Counted from the stretch's first letter, positions 37,751 to 50,561 are shown. The stretch: DNA of 64,000 nucleotides from Clitopilus passeckerianus (GCA_944990035.1 CALYLX010000071.1:124001-188000), one strand, 5' to 3'. Notes: a model not told the origin generated them from the letters alone. Made by a program: numbers and translations.

Positions 37751-38289
37751 GGGTTGGAGGAAAGAGTGGGGGCTTGTATTGTTATCCAGACCTCTCGAGA
37801 TAACAGCGGGAGGATTCCAACCAAGCTCTCTGTAAAACTAGAGATTCGAAAGTATACTAGGTAGAGTCCTTGGGAGAAAAAAGGGGGAGGACGAGCTGGT
37901 ATAAACACGGTACCCACTCTTCCCATCCTTCGTAGAACGAGGCAGATTTGTGGGCACGAATCTTTCTAGCGTATTATCTGAACCGACTGAGGCCCTCTGG
38001 CTGGAGCTGGTCAGGTAACATCTTATAGAGTGATGTACACAGGAATAACTGGGATAGAGGGGGGCGGAACATCGTTTCCCGTTTCCATTGCCAATGAGCG
38101 ACTTGGAGTAGAAGAGACACCGTTGTGCACAAACCACTGATCCCAGTTTCCATCCGGGATCATGCGCCGTACCTTTGGATCGGAAATTTACCAAGCCTGT
38201 GCCGTTGGCCACAGGCGTTGCTTAGGTGTGGTTCGGAGTCCACATACAACGTTGGATTATTATACTCGATTTCTACATTTATATCAATT

Positions 38290-40021
38290 CTAACCTGATG
38301 CACCCTCATCAAACTTTAGTAACGTGTTCAACTGGTCATACCCATTCTTCCATTCCTTATAGTGGCTTTTTTCAGCAGGAGAATGTGTCGACGGGAAAGG
38401 AATGTCTCCTTTGGAGTAATCCCACCCAAACGAGAAACTACGCAAGTTTGGGAAGGTAAATGCGAGGAATCCCGGGAGCTCGCGAGTCAGACTATGACGA
38501 GGGGGTGTGGGGGAAGTACAGAGGTCGAGTGTGTGTAGCTGGCGCGACGGGCGTATATATTCAATATCGGCCAGTCCAATGCTTTGATCGGAGGTATCGA
38601 CATGGAGATGCAATTCCGTTAATTTGGGGCAGCGAGCTATGAATCTGGCTGCGTCGCAGAGAGTGATCCGGGGTGCCGCGCCTGTTGTACGCTTATGGAA
38701 GCCAAGGACTTCCAGTTGGGGCCACGCAGTTGCTATGCTTTGCAATATATTTGAGTCGATGAACACATGGCTATTCATGGATAATCAAAGAATTCTGATG
38801 CGTCGAAGTGTGAGGAGCTTTTTGACGATTTTCGCCGTGATATCTGTTGCTAGCCGTTCCGGATGGCAAGAGCGAGCTTGAAGGGGTGTCTGAATGTGTA
38901 GTGCAGATAATCCTGACATGAGATTTTGGCCCAGAATTGCTTCGCATAAATCATCCAGGTCCCATATTTCGTTGCTCCGTTGCCGGCGAACGAGTTGCAA
39001 AGCCTTGAGTGGGGCACGCCCAATGTATGCAAGGAGATCAACGGCATCTGCCAGGCTGTCCATACGAAGCGCAATATCCTCGAGACCACATGTTATGGTT
39101 GGCCGAACTTTGAGGAACGTCTTGACTGCTTCAGAAGGGATGGTTGCTTGAAGGCAGCGAAGGGTGGGTAGTTCCACTAGGTGACAGAGTTCGGCGGACG
39201 TTATTCGGACGTTGAGTATATTAAGGTGTTCAAGGCGTTTAAAATGGGGTATAATGGCTCCGACTTCGTTGGGTTCAGGGATTTGACAGTCGAGAAGCCG
39301 GCGTCCTTCGGGAGAAAACCTTAAGCTTTTGAGTGTAGATGCCACCTTTTTTTACAGCTGTAAGTGCATTGGCGAAGGCTCGTAGGTCGCTATGCTGACG
39401 GCGCGAAGCGAGTACTGAGATGATGATCGAATCAAGGCTGTCAGATATTGCAGCTCTCGTTTTCCAACCAAGTGGGTCGAAGAGGCGGAGACAGGTATTG
39501 AAGAGACGGAGATTTGGTAACAGGGGCTTGGTTGGATTTCGTGACAAGATTATTGGGAGGACGAGGCGATCCATTCCCGCGTTATATATCTGTAAACCAG
39601 GTTGTTCTTGCAAATTCTGTTCACCGAAAAATTCTCCGAAAACGCGGACTTTCTTGGCATAGTAATTGAATCTTGTGAAGTCCTCAGGCTTCTAGTACCT
39701 AAGAAGGGTCTACTCCTCAAGTAAGTGACTGTGTTAGAAGGCATGAAGGACGGATACGTGCCACATCTTGTACAGACCAGTCTCTCACATCGCATGCATC
39801 GTCAGGTAAGCACTTGACTAGATCATCGAATTGAAGAGCAAAGAACCAGATGCAGTCCAACGCCGGTTCTGTGAATGCTTTGCAAGTTGTTCCTAAATTC
39901 AGCAATGTTGATGAACCTTGGAAGGCCATTCGCGACGAATGCTGGGACTGTCGACGCGGCGCTCGATGAAGTTGTCGAATATTAGGGAGACGATCTCGGG
40001 GACCTGCAGGTAAGGGTGCAT
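38290..40021 (-). pseudogene. F-box-like gene, full length but disabled
   Basis: Nearly the whole gene is present from MHPYLQVPEIVSLIFDNF (start 40021) to FGWDYSKGDIPFPSTHS and the stop at 38290. Lesions: one base lost near 39915 compared with the sister copy (GGAAGGCC for GGAAAGGCC at 41867-41875), which shifts the F-box exon out of frame before FQGSSTLLNL; a frameshift at a run of seven T on the plus strand (39347-39353) between ANALTAVKK and ASTLKSLRFSPEG; and a TGA at 38785-38787 in RRIRIL-stop-LSMNSHVF where relatives have Arg. Leu-rich repeats are otherwise well preserved, so loss is recent. Confidence 0.75.
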
Positions 40022-40259
40022 CTTATAGATAGAGCTGAGTCCCTGTAGGGCGTCGACGGAATGACCGATCTGGGAAAGAGATAAAGGGGGACCAGTCGGA
40101 AATTTACTCCGTGCACGGACTGCGCATGAAGGAAAACGCGTTTCTGGGCTTTATTGGTATCGGCACGTGGGTATTACGCCTCGCGTTGGTGTGACGAACG
40201 GATTTCGGATCTGTCAGGACGAAATCCTTGACAAAGGCATAGATTTGGATTATCTACTT

Positions 40260-41969
40260 CTATCCTATACATCTATGAGGCGGCCAATGGTGTAACAAGT
40301 CGTATAAATCCCGGTACACTTCCCTCCATTGGTCATAGTGGTTCTTCTCAGTGGACGAACGAGTGAACGGTAAACGAACCATGTCGTCGTCCTAGTCTTG
40401 CCATCCGAACGAGAAGCTGTGCGGCTTGGGGAAAGTGAATAGAAGGAACTCCGAAAGTCCGTCACGACGATTTTAGGCTGGGGCAGGAGAAATACAGATC
40501 TCGAGTGTGTGCAGATGATGTGACTGGGGTATTCCAACTTCTGCAAAACCAAGGTTTGGGTTGGAGGCGTCAACATAGAGGCGTAACTCCCTCAAACGAG
40601 GGCAGCGCGCCACAAATTTGGCTGCATCAAATAAGGTGATTGGGGATGGCGCTCCGGTGGTACGCTCGTGAAGGTCGAGGACTTCTAGTTCCGGCCACAT
40701 GCTCGCAATCTCCTCCATCGTAGGAAGATCAAGTGGCACATGGCTGTTTACAGATAGTCGCAATATCTTGATGTGCCGAAGTGAGAGAAGTCGCTTGACA
40801 AGCTCCCTTGTAATGTCCGTTTCCCACTGTTCTGGAACGCTAGCACGAATGGTGCTTTGAATGTGAAGAGAGGTGAGTTCCTGCGTGAAGTTATGCTGCA
40901 GGGTTGACCTGAAAAATTCGTCCAGGTCCCATGTGTCTGTACTGTCTCGGCGTCGGACAAGGCGGAGAGATTTGAGTGAGACACGCCCAAGGTGCGTCAA
41001 GAGATTGACACACTGGGCCAGGCTGTCCGTACGGAGTGAAACATCGTTTAGATTGCAGTTTATGATTGGTTTGGCTTCCAGGAAGGCCTCGAGTGATCGA
41101 GTAGATATGGTGGCGTGAAGGCTGCGGAGAGTGTGTGCAAACCCACCAGATGCACGAGGTGGCAGAGGATATTTCGACGTTGAACATGCCAAGGGCTTCG
41201 ATGCAACTGAAATGCGGTATTGCTGCTTTGATTTGGCCGAATTGTGCGAGTTCCGAGCCGAGCGATTGGTATGGCTCAACAGAGAAGCTGAATTTTCTGA
41301 GTGTACATGCCACCGTTTTGAGGTAAGCTCAATGTTGTTGAGTAGGCTAGGGGTGTGTTCTTCATCTGGATTGGCTAACAAAATGTTGATCGACTCGAGA
41401 CTATCGGAAATGGCCGCTCTTGCCACCCAAGAACGACCTTCAAGGCTCCGGGGTCGAGCATTGAAGAGCCGCAGGTTGGGTACCAGAAGCTTATATGGGT
41501 ACTGCGATATGATTGTGGAGAGAACGAGATGGTGCAATTTGGAATAAGGCATCACTGACGTCTCCGTATGTCGCTTCTGGCCATAGTCGAAGGTTCCAAG
41601 GACGCGGATTCTCTTGGCATAATAGTTGAACCTGCAAGTTTCTTACTTCATCTGAGCATGTTCTAAGGTAAGTATGACAGTAGGAGAAGGGGGAGAAAAT
41701 ATACTTGCCCCTGACAGTCCGAACGATTCATCCATATTCCACGCATCGTGAGGTAAACATCGCGCAAGATTGCCCAAATTAGGAACAAAGAACCAGAGGC
41801 GGTCCAATGCCGGCTCTGTGAATGCTTTGCAGGTGATTGCTAGACTGAGCAATGTTGATGAACCTTGGAAAGGCCATTCGCGACGGATGCTGGGGCTGTC
41901 GACACGGTGCTCGATGAAATTGTCGAATATCAAGGGGATAATCTCAGGAACCTTCAAGCATGGGTTCAT
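40260..41969 (-). pseudogene. F-box-like gene, sister copy, disabled
   Basis: Close relative of the copy at 38290-40021. Exon 1 (MNPCLKVPEIIPLIFDNF, FQGSSTLLSLAITCKAF, EPALDRLWFFVPNL) is intact. The body has a segment of roughly 60 codons (about 41310-41130) read in the wrong frame between two compensating shifts: the displaced frame still encodes CTLRKFSFSVEPYQSLGSE, while the long open frame reads across it. Two stops interrupt the C-terminal block in frame: TAA at 40473-40475 after ICISPAPA and TAG at 40392-40394 after SFSFGWQD. The remaining end reads DDDMVRLPFTRSSTEKNHY to a stop at 40260. Confidence 0.72.
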
Positions 41970-42486
41970 CCTTTCAGAGCAGATGAGGATCAACCGGTGG
42001 CGAGTTGAAAATGGGAGGAGGCTGATGGTAGTAACAACCTGAGGACGAGCTCAATATTTCCCCAGCGCACGGGCCATCATCAGGACCTAACTAAGCCACT
42101 CATCCCGCACTTAGAGATGTGACCTATAGGACTCGACGAACTCAATTGAATTCCGGACATTCAGAAGATATCTGGTGCATCCAAGGATTCATCATTGGGT
42201 ATCTATCATCACGTTCAACTTGAATGGACCTACAATGTATGATATGCGGCCAGTGGAGGCCTTCCACGTCTCCGAGATTGGTTGTCTATGATCCTGGCCA
42301 TCTGGCGGCCACTCATATCCTGGAGTGCTAGATGTTACGGTAGTTTAGTCAAGGGTTCAAGCTTTCATTCCCTATCAGTGCGGAGGGAAGTAAACCGTGA
42401 CACGTAACGGTGTTACATTCGGCCGCATGCGTGATTTTCACGACTCGGAACCTGCAAACCCCTTTTGTCGAAGCGCTTCCACCACA
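41970..42486. other. Divergent spacer between F-box genes
   Basis: About 520 bases between the start of a disabled minus-strand copy and the start of the plus-strand F-box gene. It should carry the promoter of the latter. No repeat or gene was recognised. Confidence 0.4.
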
Positions 42487-44206
42487 ATGGTCACGGCTGA
42501 CAACCTTAATTTCGACGTTCTGGAACTGATTTTTGGACAACTATCTGCGAAAGATCTATCATCCGTAGCTCTTGTGTGCTCATCTTTTCTCGCTGGGGCT
42601 ATACCGAGACTTTATCATACACTTTCGTTCAGAACCAAGCATGCAAAATGCTATCCAGATGTTTGTGCAAACCTTTAGCATCGCAAGCCTTGTATTCACA
42701 AAGGTTGTACGATAGGTTTCAACATCTTTTACCTCGATCTTGGCACATCCCGCTTTGGCGGTCCACGTACGAAGGATAGGTGAGTGCCACCTATCGTCCA
42801 TGCTATACCTAATGAACCGACATCGACCCCTTCTGAACACCAGACATCCGCGTTACACCTCTTCATCAAGGAAAGGCCCATCCATTCTTCATGCGAGACT
42901 GTAGCCGAGCACTTGATCTCTGCAGGAACTTGGAGTCGTTTGTCTACACTCCGGAAACGGTGTACATCGTGGTTCCAGCGCTTCAGAACAAGCGTAGATT
43001 ACGGGAACTGCGACTGAACGGAAACCTTACACCGGTTCAGGCGGAAATGCTGACCGGAGTGAAGAAGATTGAACGCCTGACAATAGACAGCGCTTCACCA
43101 TATCTCCTCGATCTCTTGCCCAGGTGGACGAATTCCATGTCACGGAGCTTGTCCAACCTGACACTTTTTGTCAGTTTCAGCATTCTCTCTGCATAAAGCG
43201 TGCTAATTTTAGATTGCAGATGTGTAAAGAACTGAATACCCTTGTTCTTGATATTGTTCTTCGAGATCTTCCGAACTTGGCTGGACTCCATGTCGTCGGC
43301 TGCCCAATGATCGACCACATCACACTTTTCCCACTTCTAACACATACGCCCGAGCTCGAGAGTCTTGCACTCACAGCTAACGTTAGCATGATCAACTTTA
43401 ATTTCCCTATCTATCCGCTTACGATCTCTGTTTCAGGAAACAAACAGGAAGTTGCCACAACCAGGGCCAACCCTTTTCAAGCTGCGTAATCTCGCGATTG
43501 ATTTGCGCCCGGGCCCAAGGAGGCTTGGTGGCCCCGAATCTAACGTATCACAAACCTTTGCGGAAATCTTCAACTATCTGAAGTCCTCGTTTGCGCCTTT
43601 GAGCTCATTTTCCTTGAAACTCAATGACATCAAGACACCAATAAACCTAGACTACGCGAAACCCCTGATAGAAAACTACGGCCATACCCTCAAAAGCCTT
43701 GCTTTCTTCGAATGCAACGTTGCACAAGATGTCGTCCTCTCGATCAGCGACGAATGCTTACACCTCGAGAAGCTCGCCATCGCGCTTCCTGTCAAAGCGA
43801 TTGTAAGGATGTCAGATTGTCGACCTCCCCTCTCATCTCACCCTTCTCTCGCTTCCTCAGTTTGGCCTTGTCGGATCTCTCACGACATCTTCGTCTTTGA
43901 CAACTCTGATAGATGTCGAGGTTCACGCCAATCATGGGATTTGGCCGAATCTCAAGCAGGAGCACATCAAGGCTATGATGAAGGCGGTTCCAAAGCTTCG
44001 CAAGGTCGTGACAGGAAAGCGGATATGGGCGGTCCGTTCGGTTTCTCGCATTTCTCCATCATGAAACTAATTCTTGGCATCGGGAAAATTATAATTTGTA
44101 ATCACAGGGGCATAACGACTCCAGAGGCAAACTCCATGTGTCTTTCGAACATCAGATGAATTTGGGACCCAGAGAACACTGGTTTATGCCCCACGATTAT
44201 CACTGA
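42487..44206 (+). CDS. F-box protein with LRR-like body, seven-exon type
   Basis: Seven exons: 42487-42660, 42716-42779, 42844-43169, 43220-43381, 43437-43802, 43861-44031, 44108-44206; 453 residues, phases consistent and no lesions. A canonical F-box opens the protein (LNFDVLELIFGQLSAKDLSS, VALVCSSFLAGAIPRLYHTL), followed by SILAHPALAVHVRRI and a repeat-rich body (LRELRLNGNLTPVQAEML, LNTLVLDIVLRDLPNLAGL, GHTLKSLAFFECNVAQDVVL, HLEKLAIALP). It differs from the two-exon F-box-like family in sequence and intron pattern, so it is a separate lineage that happens to sit beside the array. Expected SCF substrate receptor. Confidence 0.82.
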
Positions 44207-44378
44207 AGAAAAATGCTATGAAACGTGTACTGAAATCGTCTAATATTTTAGATTCGTGTAATACTCCTTGCGAGCATTTCATTCTATATTGTACATCCTT
44301 TGTCGTAATTCCGGTGCTATTGCGGGTATCTAAGAAACTCTATTTTAACGAAAACGTATCCTTGGTGATTTTTTATCT

Positions 44379-45017
44379 TCATAATGAAGTAGCGAGGACA
44401 ACGCTAGACCCGCTGGCAGTGGCAACGCCATAGGCTGCTCCCGCAAGGCCGAGCAAAACTAGGGGTTTTCGAGCTGCATTGGCCTGGGGATGTGGATTAA
44501 AAACTTGACGCCACTTCAGGTTGCGAAGACGACTCACATGTGGGCCAGAAATGGGCCTAGGTACGTATGCCGGACGTCTCTGCCTTGCGGGTCCATCGAA
44601 TATCTCGACTCGAGGCTGTTCACTGGCGGGTGGATGGCATTGAACGGTGGTACCAGCTGAACCAGTGAGGTGAGCGGTTGCTGATGTCCTCAACCCTGCT
44701 CGCGAGATGGTGGGGGGCGGGTTTTTGGGTCGAGCAGGTCCATCGAAGAGAATGGGGGCTGGAAGGGGGGCGACGAAACGACCACTTTTTGTAGCGGAAA
44801 CGGATGCCCGCTGGGGAGAGAAGTCTGTTGAGGAGCGCTCGACACTGCTGTATCGGCCTTCGCCAAGCATGTGTGGGACATCAAAAATGTCCATGGGTCC
44901 GGAAGACATAGAAGGGGCGGCGACAACGTTGGCCCTGGCGGTGGACGTCGTATGGACTCCCCTACTCTGTGTTCTCTGCTGCAATGTCTGAGAGTTCATG
45001 GTTGCAGACGAGGACAT
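44379..45017 (-). CDS. Uncharacterised tail-anchored-like protein with repeated FDGPAR motif
   Basis: A single-exon gene of 212 residues. The sequence is basic, Ser/Pro/Ala-rich and carries three copies of a short motif: DIFDVP (43-48), LFDGPARPK (90-98) and IFDGPARQR (139-147), spaced by about 45 residues. A mitochondria-like N-terminus is possible (QQRTQSRGVHTTSTARANVV). Near the end LRNLKWRQVF leads to a hydrophobic segment of about 25 residues (PLVLLGLAGAAYGVATASG, 185-203) close to the C-terminus, as in a tail anchor. No family recognised. Confidence 0.6.
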   Translation of the reverse strand: MSSSATMNSQTLQQRTQSRGVHTTSTARANVVAAPSMSSGPMDIFDVPHMLGEGRYSSVERSSTDFSPQRASVSATKSGRFVAPLPAPILFDGPARPKNPPPTISRAGLRTSATAHLTGSAGTTVQCHPPASEQPRVEIFDGPARQRRPAYVPRPISGPHVSRLRNLKWRQVFNPHPQANAARKPLVLLGLAGAAYGVATASGSSVVLATSL

Positions 45018-47019
45018 GTTTTGGTAGAGAACAAATGAGAAGGCGGGTGGATTTAAGACTCCAAGATCTGCCTTTCCTTCCTTTTATTGGGCTAAAGCCC
45101 GATGCCAGAGTAGATATGCATGAGGCCGCAACTTCCAAAGGCGTCCTGTGAGATGGATATCTGCCAACCCGACATCGGCAGTCATCTGTGAACAAGAATG
45201 CATGCAACGGGAAAATCTTCTCAAATTCGAAGAATTGGTTCTAGCCATCACGAGTTAGTCTGCGCCTAGAAATTGATACCAAGAAAGCTTGACACCGTCT
45301 TTTCTACCGAGTATAAGCCACCGCTGGTTAAACCGCTTAGCAGATAGAATGATGTAGTCCCAGACTGATTTTGGGTGGTGCCAAGACACTTGTTGCCACT
45401 GCCCCGGTGCGGAGATAAAGGCAGAAGTAGATCTTCATGAAGTTGGTCATTGACAAGCCACGTCCTAGTCACCGAGCTAAGTCGGCCTCTTTTCCAAGAC
45501 TTCCTGGGCTCCTACATAGCTATGCAAGAAGCCGCTGCGTTTGAGGACAGCATGACCAGCCGCCGAGAAAATGGTGTTCGATTTCAAAGTCTAAGTGTAG
45601 GAGACTTAACGTCCAGTAATTACCGCATAAACGCCACACACTTCCAACAAGAAAACATGACCGCCGTGCGCTGGTAGCACACCACATAATTCGCCGTCTG
45701 GGGGTAACGAACAGATGGAGAATCTGCCAAGAGACCCACCGTGCGTGTGATCAATTAATCTTCACTACAACCCCGAGATGAGACGGAATCTGAGCAATGG
45801 AAACGTCCAGAATGTTCAGGCAAATCAAAACCAAGGTTTCTTGTCAGATTTTCATCGTGTACAACGATATGGCCGCCGGTACAAGGTCGCTGTATTGGAC
45901 AGAAAGAGCCAAGTCTCTCAGGGTCAAGACTTGCCTACGGTTTGGTAGCGAAAGCTCCCACCGTTATCAGCCAGGAACCAAAGGCTTTGCTGGTGTCGCA
46001 ATACAGTGTCATAATAGGCATTCATCCCGAGTAGATTGGACTATGAATGAACTCAGTCCTTTGGAAAACGCCGATCGACTACATCCTTTAAAGCCACTAG
46101 GTCTTTACCGATATGAAACGACGGGGTATCATCATGGATTTTCGTCCTAGCAGGCGAAAGAAGGAAGAATATTGTCCTTCCGGTGACATACCTTGAACCA
46201 GGCGCGAGTCCCAACAGCCGTATTCGTGGGACCTCTCTGGATCTGAGAGGAGCAATAGGTGGGTCTCCGTCACAGCTCCCGGCTCGTGAGTACTTTGGAA
46301 ATGTGATTTGCACTTTGGCAGGTTGAGTCAACCGCGACACTACCTCGCCCCAATCAGAATCCGTCGGACCAGCAGTAAGTTGTCCGGGATACGACCGTTC
46401 TTTCCGAGTAGTTGAGCGCCTTCAGTGCTCACACTGTCGCAGACTCAACATGTTCATAGTGGGCCTCCGGGTACCCACATCCGTTAGCTGGTTGGAGAGG
46501 CCCTCCGGCTCCCTCAGAGTCATAGGCGAAGTTTTATTCTAGTCGAGTAGATTCCAGAATTCCCAGGCAGTACCAGTGCCGAAGACCTCACATACGTTAC
46601 ACTGGGCCCTTCTCATGAATGAAAACGTTTCGTGACCTCAGGTTTAAAGAGAAACACACCTAACAACCCTTACAGTTCAAAGTCAAACGGCGGAGATGCG
46701 CAGTTTCTCCCAAGATTTCCCACTGAATAGCAATTGCTTGCCCCATTTAAAGTGTAGTGCAGCTGTCCTTGCGAACTTCGACAAGCAGGAAGTTGGTGGC
46801 CAAGTGCCAAGGAACTTGTGGCAGTGAGAGCGATTGTGTTGGATCCTAAAGCTAATGCCAAACAAAGAGACCAGATTAGGCGAGCCCGCTGCGATCACAG
46901 CACCAGCGACGACCACCAACGAAGGGCTTGGGCATCCTTCTCCTTCTCTACGAGATTCAGAACAACGGAAACGACACTTAAGTGCCACTGGGAACGTTTT
47001 CAGGAACTTGTAGGCCCTC
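45018..47019. other. 2 kb without a recognisable gene
   Basis: Short frames occur on both strands but none is long or has a recognisable feature. The last 300 bases must include the BRO1 promoter. No tRNA, transposon end or repeat was found by eye. Confidence 0.45.
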
Positions 47020-50000
47020 ATGTCGTCTCAATCGCCCATGATATCGATTCCCAAGAAATCAACGGACGAGGTTGACTGGACAAGTCCGATTCGCAATCTC
47101 ATTGCCCAGTCTTACGGGGAGAACCCAGAGAACTATGCTGCAGAATGTGCAGCACTACAGAGATGTAGACAAGATGCTGTCAGGGGTGCTGGAAGCGACA
47201 ACACAGGTACTTCTACTTCTTGTTCTGACACCATTGATTACGTTGACCACTTTCATGCTAGCTCGCGATCTTCTATACAAGTACTATGGCCAGATTGAAC
47301 TCTTGGAACTACGTTTCTCTGAGATCAGGGTTAATTTTCCTTGGAGGGATGCTTTCACTTCGAAACTCGTGACGCAATCCTCTATCGCATACGAGAAAGC
47401 CTCTATTCTGTTCCTCATCGCTGCAACACACTCCTCTATCGCTATTTCCCAATCAAGGTCCGATCCCGAAGGGCTCAAACGTGCCTTTCACTACTTCCGG
47501 ACATGCTCTGGAATGCTCACGTACATCAATGAGAATTTCCTTCACGCACCCTCAACGGATCTGAGCAGGGACGTAGTCAAGTTTTTGACTGGGATTATCC
47601 TGGCTCAAGCTACCGAAGTTTTCTACGAGAAGTGCACGGACGAGAAGAAAGGCAATGCACTCGTCTCCAAGATTGCTTCCCAGGCTGCCTCACAGTACGG
47701 AGGTCTTTGCGATGAAGTGAAAGAATTCATGGGTAAAGGTATCTTTGATCGAAACTGGGTTCTGCTATTAACGGTCAGTGTCTACCTGGTCCCATGTTGT
47801 AGCCGAATCCTGACACAGTGTTTAGATAAAATGGAAGTATTTCCAATCCTTAACCCATTACCATCGCGGTATGGCAGATGACGCATCCGATAAGCACGGA
47901 GACGCACTTGCCAGGTTTAACCTTGCTTCCACTCTTGCAAAGGAAACCGTCAAGCTGGCACAATCCTTCTCCTACAGCTTCACTTCTACCCTCTCCCCGA
48001 CCCTCCCAGCTGACGCTGGTACCTCGATGGTATCTCTCGCCCAGACCCTAGCTGCTCTGACCGAGGAGCGCCGTGAAGAGGCTCAACGTTCCAACGACCT
48101 CATTTACAATGCTATCCTCCCCTCAGCCAACGCTCTCCCAAATGTAGAAAAGCTCGTTGTCTCCAAACCGATTGGGATTCAAGAAGTTTACGCTACCCCA
48201 GAAGTGCAGAAGACGATCGGACAGGACATCTTCATCCGTCTCGTACCTCTAAGCGTTCACGAAAGCGCCAGCGTCTACAGTGAAGAGAAGGCCAAACTGG
48301 TCAGAGGAGAGGTGGAGAAGGTTGAAGGAGCAGAGGGAGAACTGAGAGCCTCGCTGGAATCCATGGGCGTCAGGACTGGTCTTGCACGCTTCCGTGCCAT
48401 GGCAGAGGGCACTATCGAGGCGGAGGATGAGGTTCCCAACGAAGTGAAGAGGTGGAAAGACGATATCTCGCTCGTGGAGGATAGGGAGAGCGTCGACGTT
48501 CTCCTCGGGCGTCTCAACAAGTTGAAGGAGAACGTCCAAGGAGAACTCAGCTCCATCGAGAGAAGTTTGGAGATCGAGACTCGGGACTGCGAAGCGTTGA
48601 GGGTCAAATACGAGGACAGGTGGACTCAGGAACCCTCCGTTGGACCTTCAAAAACCTTCAGACAGGACTTGAAGAGCCACCTAGTCGCCTTGGAGGCAGC
48701 TCAAAGCTCGGACGGGCAGATTGTTACTCTGTGGAATGCAGTTAAGGGCGACATCGGACTTCTCTTGAGTTCGCAGGTGGAGGTTGTATTCAGAGAGCGG
48801 GGCGCTGGGGCTGGAGATCAGAGTCTACTTGACTTGGATATCGGCTCAGAACAGGACGAAGGACAGGAGAGGGCGAAGATCGGTGGATATGTGTCCGACG
48901 TTGACGATAGGTTGGGGAAGTTGAGTGCTCTGTCCAAGGAAAGAAGTGCCCTGCTTAAGGAGCTGAAGGACAAGGTGGGCGAAAGAGTGCTTCTGATGGA
49001 CTTGATCCTTATGACTTGACAGATACAATCTGATGATGTCTCTCACTTGCTGTTGCTCAATCGTCGCAACACCGGCGTGGAACCGACTCTTTTTGCAAAC
49101 GAACTCAATAAGTTCACCCCATACAAGGAAAAGCTGGATGCGACTATCCAACGCCAGGAGCAGATGATAGCCGAGGTCTCCAATCTCTGGAAGAGGCTGA
49201 AAGATTATGCTGGCAGAGGTGCTGGTGCACGCAAGTGGGAGGAGCGAGAAAAGCGCAAGAAGGATACCGTTAAGAGGTTTGAGAATGCCAGAGATGAATA
49301 CATGAAAGTGCGGGATGGTATCGCGTACGCCTTTTTCTGTCTTTACCCCAACGTGCGGCAACTGACTTTTCGCTCAGTAAAGGATTGCAATTCTATACGG
49401 AGCTTACAGAACTCACTACCAAGCTCCACTCTGCTTCTTGGAAATTCGTAGCAGATAGGAGGTCGGAACGGGAAACTCTACTTGCCAAGTTACGAGAGTC
49501 GGAGAAGGCTGCAGCAGTTCCTCCCGCGCCACCAGTTAAGCCTCCAATGCCGCCACCCAGGCCACCTACGAATGGTTACTCTGGATTAGAGTCGTCGATG
49601 TCCACTATGAACCTGCAGCACGCCCCTTCTCCGCCTTCACATCACCACCAGAGCTGGAACTCCACCCCTCCTGTCCAAGCGCCCCCACCTCCTACTTGGA
49701 ACCAGCCGCAATCTGGTGGTCACTCGTCGTACAATTATCAGCAGCCGCAGCAGCAAGCTTTCAACAGCACCTCCCCCCCACCTCCTCCACAGTTCCATTT
49801 AGCTTCGCCACCGCCTCAGCAACAGCAACAACAGCAACGTCATTATAGGCAGAATTCAGTTCCCTCATCCTCGACCTACCTACCACCCCCTCCTACTCCT
49901 TCACAGAACTCGTATTCGACCTCTCCCACAGCATCTGCCCCTCCGAGCGATCCATATGCTAGCCTCGGGATGTTCAACCCCCTACCACCAAACCCATCGT

Positions 50001-50263
50001 CTTATCAGCAACAGCCTGGATCGGGTTATTCAGGCTCGTCGACATCAGGTTATACCCCATCTCCTCCTCAACAACACGGGTTCTCGCAGCCTACGCACCA
50101 TCAACCTTCAGGGCCTGGTTTCCCGCCGCCGCCTCCAGCTATGAACTATGGTACACAATATGGTACGAATCAGTCGTCAATGCCGCCACCACCCCCTCCT
50201 TTCCAACAGCAACAGACGCCCTACTCGCATTACGGCGGCTATGGGCAACCACACGGACGATGA
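47020..50263 (+). CDS. BRO1: BRO1/ALIX-type ESCRT adaptor
   Basis: Five exons, 47020-47206, 47262-47773, 47826-48974, 49023-49317, 49383-50263; 1007 residues. The protein starts with the BRO1 domain ([57 protein letters not shown]), which binds Snf7/CHMP4 on endosomes. The boomerang-like domain contains the coiled-coil-type V domain (about 390-715), and the tail from about 745 is rich in Pro, Gln and Tyr with many PPPP and QQQ runs. In yeast, Bro1 recruits the deubiquitinase Doa4 and aids multivesicular-body sorting. Length and tail fit Bro1 better than Rim20, but paralogue choice is inferred. Exon 3 alone codes for 383 residues. Confidence 0.92.
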
Positions 50264-50561
50264 ATGGGTCCCCGGAATGCAGATTTTTACTTGATTCGGA
50301 CTTGCTACTTGTTATTCTTATGATGTATGTGTATGTGCAATCCACGTGTATTCATTTTCCTGGACGAATTTGATATTTCCTTTTCCTTTTTGATCTTATC
50401 TAAGGTCCACAAACCCCTTTACGATAGCAAGGTGATGCGCCCACACGGCCTGACATAACAGTGCACTGAAATCCGTGATTGCTTATAACCTCCAGGGAAG
50501 CCAGAGGGGAGTCAGTAGCTGCGCTGCTATCTCCACTACATCCCGCATATCGGCGCTGAAT
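50264..50561. other. Spacer downstream of BRO1
   Basis: About 300 bases with the BRO1 3' end and the promoter of the next plus-strand gene. Nothing else seen. Confidence 0.4.
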
